A DNA stretch of 9,941 nt from an uncultured Eubacteriales bacterium (GTDB lineage Bacteria; Bacillota; Clostridia; Oscillospirales; Acutalibacteraceae). The notes beneath the pieces were generated by a model. It searched no databases. It saw nothing but the letters and a program-made list of their open reading frames with translations, and was not told where the DNA came from. Position 1 is the stretch's first letter. Each line of letters opens with the position of its first letter. Position numbers and translations under genes: made by a program. This document shows positions 6,606 through 9,941 of this stretch, piece after piece. The DNA is taken from positions 1 to 9,941 of the forward strand of contig CAKSPR010000053.1 of assembly GCA_934486455.1 (NCBI GenBank). The letters run 5' to 3'.

Positions 6606-7022
6606 CTATTCCGCGTCCTTTTTGTCCCCTTCAAAAGCCTCGTCGCCGCTGCAAAACATATCATCGTCAAGACGGGCACCGCAAAAGTTGCAAAAGGAGG
6701 CGTCGATACGGTTTCTGCTTCCGCATTTTGAGCAGCGTTTAAGCTTTCTGGCGTCGGCCAGCTTTTCCTCAAGCTCGGCAAGCTCTGCCACCTTCAGGTC
6801 GATGTCCTCAACAACGCTGTCGCAAAGCCCGGCGGCCGAGCAGTCGTTTTTTCGGCTGTCGTAGTATGCCTTACCGAGATTTTTGAGGGCGGCGTTAATG
6901 GAAGATTTTTTCCTTGCAATGGCGATCTTAATTTTCTGAATTTCGATTGTCTCGGAGGCCTTTTGCGCTCCGGCCGATAAAATGTCTCTTGCAGTGGATA
7001 CCGATTCGTCAAAGAATGTCAT
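6606..7022 (-). CDS. Small coiled-coil protein with C-terminal zinc ribbon, function unknown
   Basis: A 138-residue cytoplasmic protein without signal peptide or membrane segment. Residues about 1-95 are helical and rich in Ala, Lys and Glu, with heptad-like stretches (about 22-55 and 68-96) that suggest a coiled coil. A short zinc ribbon follows, with CSKCG (C97, C100) and CNFCG (C111, C114), spaced as in small treble-clef/zinc-ribbon domains found at the ends of many bacterial proteins. The tail (117-138) is strongly acidic. Two further cysteines, C61 and C67, lie in the loop between the helices. The ATG at 7022 has GGAG 8 nt upstream. It is a single-gene unit with its own consensus promoter and terminator. 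I do not recognise a characterised relative. A role as a structural or adaptor protein would be a guess. Confidence 0.85.
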   Translation of the reverse strand: MTFFDESVSTARDILSAGAQKASETIEIQKIKIAIARKKSSINAALKNLGKAYYDSRKNDCSAAGLCDSVVEDIDLKVAELAELEEKLADARKLKRCSKCGSRNRIDASFCNFCGARLDDDMFCSGDEAFEGDKKDAE

Positions 7023-7067
7023 AAAATCATCTCCAAAAAGATTATACGGAAAGTTCCTACATATAAT

Positions 7068-7096
7068 ATTATATCACCGACATTTTTAAATGTCAA
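7068..7096 (-). promoter_or_regulatory. Perfect-consensus sigma-A promoter of the zinc-ribbon gene
   Basis: On the minus strand TTGACA (7096-7091), 17-nt spacer and TATAAT (7073-7068), both hexamers fully matching consensus. The leader to the ATG at 7022 is about 40 nt. Confidence 0.88.
7079..7094. promoter_or_regulatory. Palindrome overlapping the -35 box: candidate operator
   Basis: GACATTT (7079-7085) and AAATGTC (7088-7094) form a perfect 7-bp inverted repeat around TT, covering most of the -35 box and part of the spacer of the zinc-ribbon promoter. A repressor bound here would block polymerase. No regulator gene is nearby to pair with it, and half of the repeat is fixed by the consensus TTGACA, so part of the symmetry could be chance. 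Confidence 0.4.
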
Positions 7097-7210
7097 ACTC
7101 TATTTTCCCCGAAAATGCGGCGGTTTTCTTATCAAACGGTGCTCGGCCGCCGTTTGCCGAAGGCATAAAAAATTATAAATCATTTTTTCAAAAAAAGAGC
7201 AAAAAAGGGC
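7097..7210. other. Spacer between divergent promoters with an inverted repeat
   Basis: Non-coding. It contains CAAACGG (7133-7139) paired with CCGTTTG (7150-7156) around a GC-rich loop including CGGCCG, with no T-run, so it is not an obvious terminator. It sits upstream of both the zinc-ribbon and the tRNA-Gln promoters. The rest is A/T-rich, with oligo-T and oligo-A runs near 7180-7206 that could act as an UP element for the tRNA promoter. Confidence 0.4.
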
Positions 7211-7239
7211 TTGACATTTAAAAGGGAATAATATATAAT
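7211..7239 (+). promoter_or_regulatory. Perfect-consensus sigma-A promoter of tRNA-Gln
   Basis: TTGACA (7211-7216), 17-nt spacer and TATAAT (7234-7239). The predicted start is about 20 nt before the tRNA 5' end. An A/T-rich stretch precedes the -35 box, as is usual for stable-RNA promoters. Confidence 0.9.
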
Positions 7240-7266
7240 AGTCAAGCTTTCAGTTGAGAGAGCCAT

Positions 7267-7340
7267 TGCGGAATTGTGTAAGGGTAGCACGGCAGACTCT
7301 GACTCTGTTTGTCTGGGTTCAAATCCTAGTTCCGCAGCCA
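7267..7340 (+). tRNA. tRNA-Gln (anticodon CTG)
   Basis: A complete 74-nt tRNA with encoded CCA. Acceptor TGCGGAA pairs with TTCCGCA (discriminator G); the D stem is GTGT/GCAC; the anticodon stem GCAGA/TCTGT encloses CTCTGAC, giving anticodon CTG (glutamine, CAG codons); variable loop TTGT; T arm CTGGG-TTCAAAT-CCTAG. The U1-A72 first pair and G73 match known tRNA-Gln features. It stands alone between its own promoter and terminator. Confidence 0.95.
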
Positions 7341-7344
7341 AAAG

Positions 7345-7384
7345 GAAACGACAATTTTCGTCTGAAGATTGTCGTTTCTTTTTT
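7345..7384 (+). terminator. Terminator of tRNA-Gln
   Basis: GAAACGACAAT (7345-7355) pairs perfectly over 11 bp with ATTGTCGTTTC (7368-7378), with a 12-nt loop, followed by TTTTTT (7379-7384). Confidence 0.92.
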
Positions 7385-7534
7385 CTCGCTTTTAACTCTT
7401 CTGTCTGTCCAAAATTTTAACGGATTTTCGGTCGGCCTTGTTTTTCAAGGCATGGGCTGTAAGGGCTGTGGGCGGCACAACCTAATCCCCCGGAAGCTTA
7501 TATTTAAAATGTTTGTTATAATTCCGTTAAGCTC
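7385..7534. other. Non-coding spacer before the ytvI promoter
   Basis: No gene seen. It has one short hairpin GCCTTG-TTTTT-CAAGGC (7435-7451) and a GGCTGTAAGGGCTGTGGGC stretch with an imperfect direct repeat just after it. I recognise no riboswitch or known RNA family, and the stretch lies upstream of, not within, the leader of the next gene. Confidence 0.4.
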
Positions 7535-7563
7535 TTGAAAAATCACCTTATATATTGTATAAT
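7535..7563 (+). promoter_or_regulatory. Sigma-A promoter of the ytvI-lipoprotein unit
   Basis: TTGAAA (7535-7540), 17-nt spacer and a perfect TATAAT (7558-7563). The leader to ATG 7631 is about 60 nt. The TTG of the -35 box is in frame with the downstream gene, but it cannot be the start codon if this promoter is used. Confidence 0.8.
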
Positions 7564-7630
7564 ACTAATTAACTGTAAACATATTTTTTGTCGACATAAT
7601 ATTATTTTGATTTTTTCGGGAGGCGGCCGC

Positions 7631-8869
7631 ATGACCATTGACGGAAAAAGAAAATTTATTGTTAATACGGCGTATGTTGCGCTCATATGCGCTGTCATCT
7701 TTTTTGTGCTCAAATATCTTACCATCTGGCTTTTGCCCTTTTTTATAGGCTTTATCTGTGCCCTTGTGCTTCAAAAACCCGTAGATTGGCTTTCAAAGCA
7801 CACCCACACGCCCCGGGTGCTTTGGTCGTCGCTCTTTGTGCTTTTTATACTTGTTCTGGTGTTCGGACTTATAATTTTCCTCGGGGCAAAGATATACAAT
7901 GAGGTATACGGCCTGGTGGGCTGGATGAAATCCAACATTCCCGTCTTTCAGGAAACCCTTCAAAATATAAGCGATAACCTTTCCGACTGGCTTGACACCT
8001 TGCCCGAAGGGTTGGCCGACGCCCTCAGAAGCGCACCTCTCACAATGGCGGAAAACGGCGTATCGGCCGCTTCAAACGCCGTTACCTCCTTCGCCACAAG
8101 CGTCATTTCGAACATCCCCGGGCTTATGCTCACAACCATTATATCCATTGTTGCCTCCTGCTTTATTACCAACGATTACAACCGCATAACCGCCTTTATA
8201 TTAAGGCAGTTTTCTTCAAAAAACCAGCACCTTATACGCCATTCCAAACAGCTCTTTATGGAAAATGTGCTGAAGATGCTCAGGGGCTACATTTTAATCT
8301 TTCTTATAATTTTCGCCGAGCTTTTGGCGGGTCTTATGATATTCGGCGTGCCATATGCGGGAACACTGGCCTTCTTTATCGCCGTTCTCGACATTGTTCC
8401 GGTGCTCGGAACGGGCACGGCACTCATTCCGTGGGGCATTGTGGAGCTTATCAGCGGCAATTCCACCCTCGGTCTTGAGCTTATACTTCTTTATGTTTTC
8501 ATCATAGTTGTCAGAAATATCATCGAACCGAAAATCATCGGAAAGCAGGTTGGACTGCCTCCCATCGTCACCCTCATGGCCATGTACCTCGGTCTTAATA
8601 CCATCGGACTTCTCGGCATGATAGCCTTCCCCATAATGATAATAATTGTCGCCAAGCTTCAGGAGGCCGGGCTTATACACATATGGAAATCGGTCAAGGC
8701 CGAGGAGCTTTCGGAAGAAAACGGCGGAGGAAGCGACGGTCGGGATAACCCACCCGACGGCTCCCGGGTCGACGGCAGACCCGCCGAAAACAGCGACGGC
8801 TCAGGCCCCCTCCCCTCCGACGCCGCCGAAAAAACAGACTTGCAAAACAATAAAGAGACAGTGGTGTAA
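7631..8869 (+). CDS. ytvI: YtvI-like AI-2E-family integral membrane protein
   Basis: A 412-residue polytopic membrane protein of the AI-2E transporter family (PF01594), most like the YtvI branch first named from sporulating Bacillus. The start KRKFIVNTAYVAL with following helices is typical of YtvI. I see about eight hydrophobic segments, near residues 10-30, 32-48, 64-87, 161-180, 218-242, 244-270, 277-297 and 312-345, with a soluble amphipathic region at about 90-160. The family signatures DIVPVLGTGTALIPWG (254-269) and IEPKIIGKQVGLPPI (298-312) are intact. The ATG at 7631 follows GGGAGG by 7 nt. After the last helix there is an extra hydrophilic tail (about 354-412) rich in Asp, Gly, Pro and Ser. 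The transported substrate of YtvI proteins is unknown; members of the wider family include exporters of AI-2 and Na+/H+ antiporters. A role in sporulation is suggested only by the family name. Confidence 0.88.
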   Translation: MTIDGKRKFIVNTAYVALICAVIFFVLKYLTIWLLPFFIGFICALVLQKPVDWLSKHTHTPRVLWSSLFVLFILVLVFGLIIFLGAKIYNEVYGLVGWMKSNIPVFQETLQNISDNLSDWLDTLPEGLADALRSAPLTMAENGVSAASNAVTSFATSVISNIPGLMLTTIISIVASCFITNDYNRITAFILRQFSSKNQHLIRHSKQLFMENVLKMLRGYILIFLIIFAELLAGLMIFGVPYAGTLAFFIAVLDIVPVLGTGTALIPWGIVELISGNSTLGLELILLYVFIIVVRNIIEPKIIGKQVGLPPIVTLMAMYLGLNTIGLLGMIAFPIMIIIVAKLQEAGLIHIWKSVKAEELSEENGGGSDGRDNPPDGSRVDGRPAENSDGSGPLPSDAAEKTDLQNNKETVV

Positions 8870-8871
8870 GT

Positions 8872-9941
8872 ATGAAAAAACACATGTTAAAAATCGCGGC
8901 CGTTTTTACCGCAATAATTCTTTTTGCTTCCTGCTCCGTAGCACCCGAGCAGCCCTCGGATGTTTCCGAGCCCGAGTCGGCCGCTTCGGAACAGATCGAA
9001 AAAACCTATACCGTCGATCCCGAGCTTTACTGGGACTTTTCCGACCTTTATGATAATGCCGAAATCGACGGGAAAAGCGGTGAACTGGCACTCGACAGCC
9101 TCGGCGGCGAAACACTCAGGCTTTTTTCCGAGGACGGCGAGCAGATAACCGACTGGTCGACCCGCATAAAAGAGGGACAACAGATTGAAAAATACGACAA
9201 AGACGGTAATTCCGTCCTTAAGCTGACGGTGATAATATCGGGCGAAAAGGACAGGAGCCTTTTCTCGGTAACTCAGGGCGAGATTACCCCCTTGGCAGAC
9301 GAAAGCCAGAGCGACGCTCCAAAGGCCGACCGAAACGGAAGCTCCGACGGTAAAACCGAAATAAAGCTGCTTGCCCCTTCTGGTTCGCAGGCTCTTGCAA
9401 ATGCCGTGTCGGAATATGAGAAAAAGCACGGCAACATTAAGATTACCGTTGTTGAAAAGGATTTTGACAAGAGAGCATCGGTGAAAAATTTCCTTTCGGA
9501 CAAAAAGCAAAGCGGCGAGTATTTTGACGCCGTGATAATCAACGGAAAATATTTAAGCTCGGCCGAAGGTGCAGGTCTTATAAAGGACATGTCCGAATAC
9601 GGTGCAAAAGAGCTTTCCTCCTTCTTTACCGAGTCCTGCTTCAGCGGCGTTTCAAACGGTGAAAAAATATACGGACTGCCTCTCGAGGGCACCGTAACCT
9701 GCTTTACGGTCAATCCCGATATTCTTGCCTCTCTCGGCATAAAACAGCCCGACAATTTCGACAAACTGCTTGACGACTGCTCGCAGATTGCCGCTGCAAC
9801 CGACGCGGTCTGCCCCTTGGGAATTTCTCTTAAAGAAGAATATTATGACTCCGTCGGAGAGCTTTTCTTCTCATCGGTAAAATCAAGAGGATGCAATTTC
9901 GAGCAAAACGGCTCGGCCGCTTTCGACGCTCAGGATTATGA
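8872..9941 (+). CDS. Lipoprotein with solute-binding-protein-like domain, 3' end beyond window
   Basis: An open frame of 356 codons with no stop before the right edge. Residues 1-20 form a lipoprotein signal peptide (KKHMLK, hydrophobic core, FASC) with C21 as the predicted lipidated cysteine. A Ser/Glu/Pro-rich linker (22-45) follows, then a small probably beta-rich region (about 60-125) with SEDGEQITDW and KYDKDGNSVLKLTVIISG, a second polar linker (140-162), and from about 163 a fold resembling family 1 extracellular solute-binding proteins: start EIKLLAPSGS, then FDAVIINGKYL, and YGLPLEGTVTCFTVNPDILASLGIKQP in the place of the usual YGLPxx...YNxxxxxxxGI..P. It begins 2 nt after the ytvI stop without a strong ribosome site, so translation is likely coupled. 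It probably binds a ligand outside the membrane; whether it feeds an ABC transporter is unknown. Confidence 0.85.
   Translation, partial: MKKHMLKIAAVFTAIILFASCSVAPEQPSDVSEPESAASEQIEKTYTVDPELYWDFSDLYDNAEIDGKSGELALDSLGGETLRLFSEDGEQITDWSTRIKEGQQIEKYDKDGNSVLKLTVIISGEKDRSLFSVTQGEITPLADESQSDAPKADRNGSSDGKTEIKLLAPSGSQALANAVSEYEKKHGNIKITVVEKDFDKRASVKNFLSDKKQSGEYFDAVIINGKYLSSAEGAGLIKDMSEYGAKELSSFFTESCFSGVSNGEKIYGLPLEGTVTCFTVNPDILASLGIKQPDNFDKLLDDCSQIAAATDAVCPLGISLKEEYYDSVGELFFSSVKSRGCNFEQNGSAAFDAQDY

Noticed and set aside
7254..7538. Plus-strand open frame across tRNA-Gln.
   Set aside because: It translates the tRNA and its terminator; no ribosome site; the sequence resembles no protein.
7535..7630. 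N-terminal extension of the YtvI-like gene from TTG 7535.
   Set aside because: That TTG is the start of the -35 box of a near-consensus promoter. ATG 7631 has a good GGGAGG site and matches where YtvI proteins begin.
7623..7630. GCGGCCGC (NotI site) just before the ytvI start, considered as a cloning scar.
   Set aside because: The surrounding sequence is natural-looking leader with a ribosome site overlapping it; an isolated 8-base match is not evidence of engineering.
8887..9764. Two minus-strand open frames (8887-9510 and 9273-9764).
   Set aside because: Both are antisense to the plus-strand lipoprotein frame, which has a proper signal peptide, lipobox and solute-binding-like sequence and is uninterrupted from 8872 to the edge.

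Overview
The window looks like chromosomal DNA from a Bacillota (Firmicutes) bacterium, most likely an anaerobic Clostridia member. The evidence is near-consensus sigma-A promoters with 17-nt spacers, purine-rich Shine-Dalgarno sites, A+T-rich gaps between genes, a YtvI-type membrane protein known from spore formers, and a type Ic aspartate aminotransferase. Closer placement (for example Oscillospirales) is only an impression. I saw no transposase, integrase, phage gene or CRISPR array, so this reads as ordinary backbone carrying some unusual gene sets.

Layout: (1) The 3' part of a tRNA-Pro(CGG) gene and its terminator, then a gene-free stretch with several inverted repeats and a second plus-strand terminator. 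(2) A four-gene minus-strand operon for protein lipoylation: lplA-like ligase, free-standing lipoyl domain of 79 residues, lipoyl synthase lipA, and a second, divergent lplA-like ligase. (3) A divergent plus-strand pair, asnS (asparaginyl-tRNA synthetase) and a type Ic aspartate aminotransferase, ending in a strong UUCG-loop terminator. (4) A convergent minus-strand gene for a small coiled-coil/zinc-ribbon protein of unknown function, whose consensus promoter contains a perfect palindrome. (5) A solitary tRNA-Gln(CUG) gene with its own promoter and terminator. (6) A plus-strand pair, a YtvI/AI-2E-family membrane protein and a lipoprotein with a solute-binding-like domain; the lipoprotein runs off the right edge of the window.

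How the genes work together: the lipoylation operon can in principle attach octanoate or lipoate to a carrier domain (LplA) and insert sulfur (LipA), and it encodes a carrier domain of its own, but no E1, E2 catalytic core, E3 or glycine-cleavage gene is present. That stand-alone lipoyl domain, together with two ligases that differ at otherwise conserved active-site positions, is the most interesting feature here. The asnS/aminotransferase pair is linked through aspartate and asparagine. The YtvI-like protein and the lipoprotein are 2 nt apart and probably co-transcribed, but a shared function is unknown.
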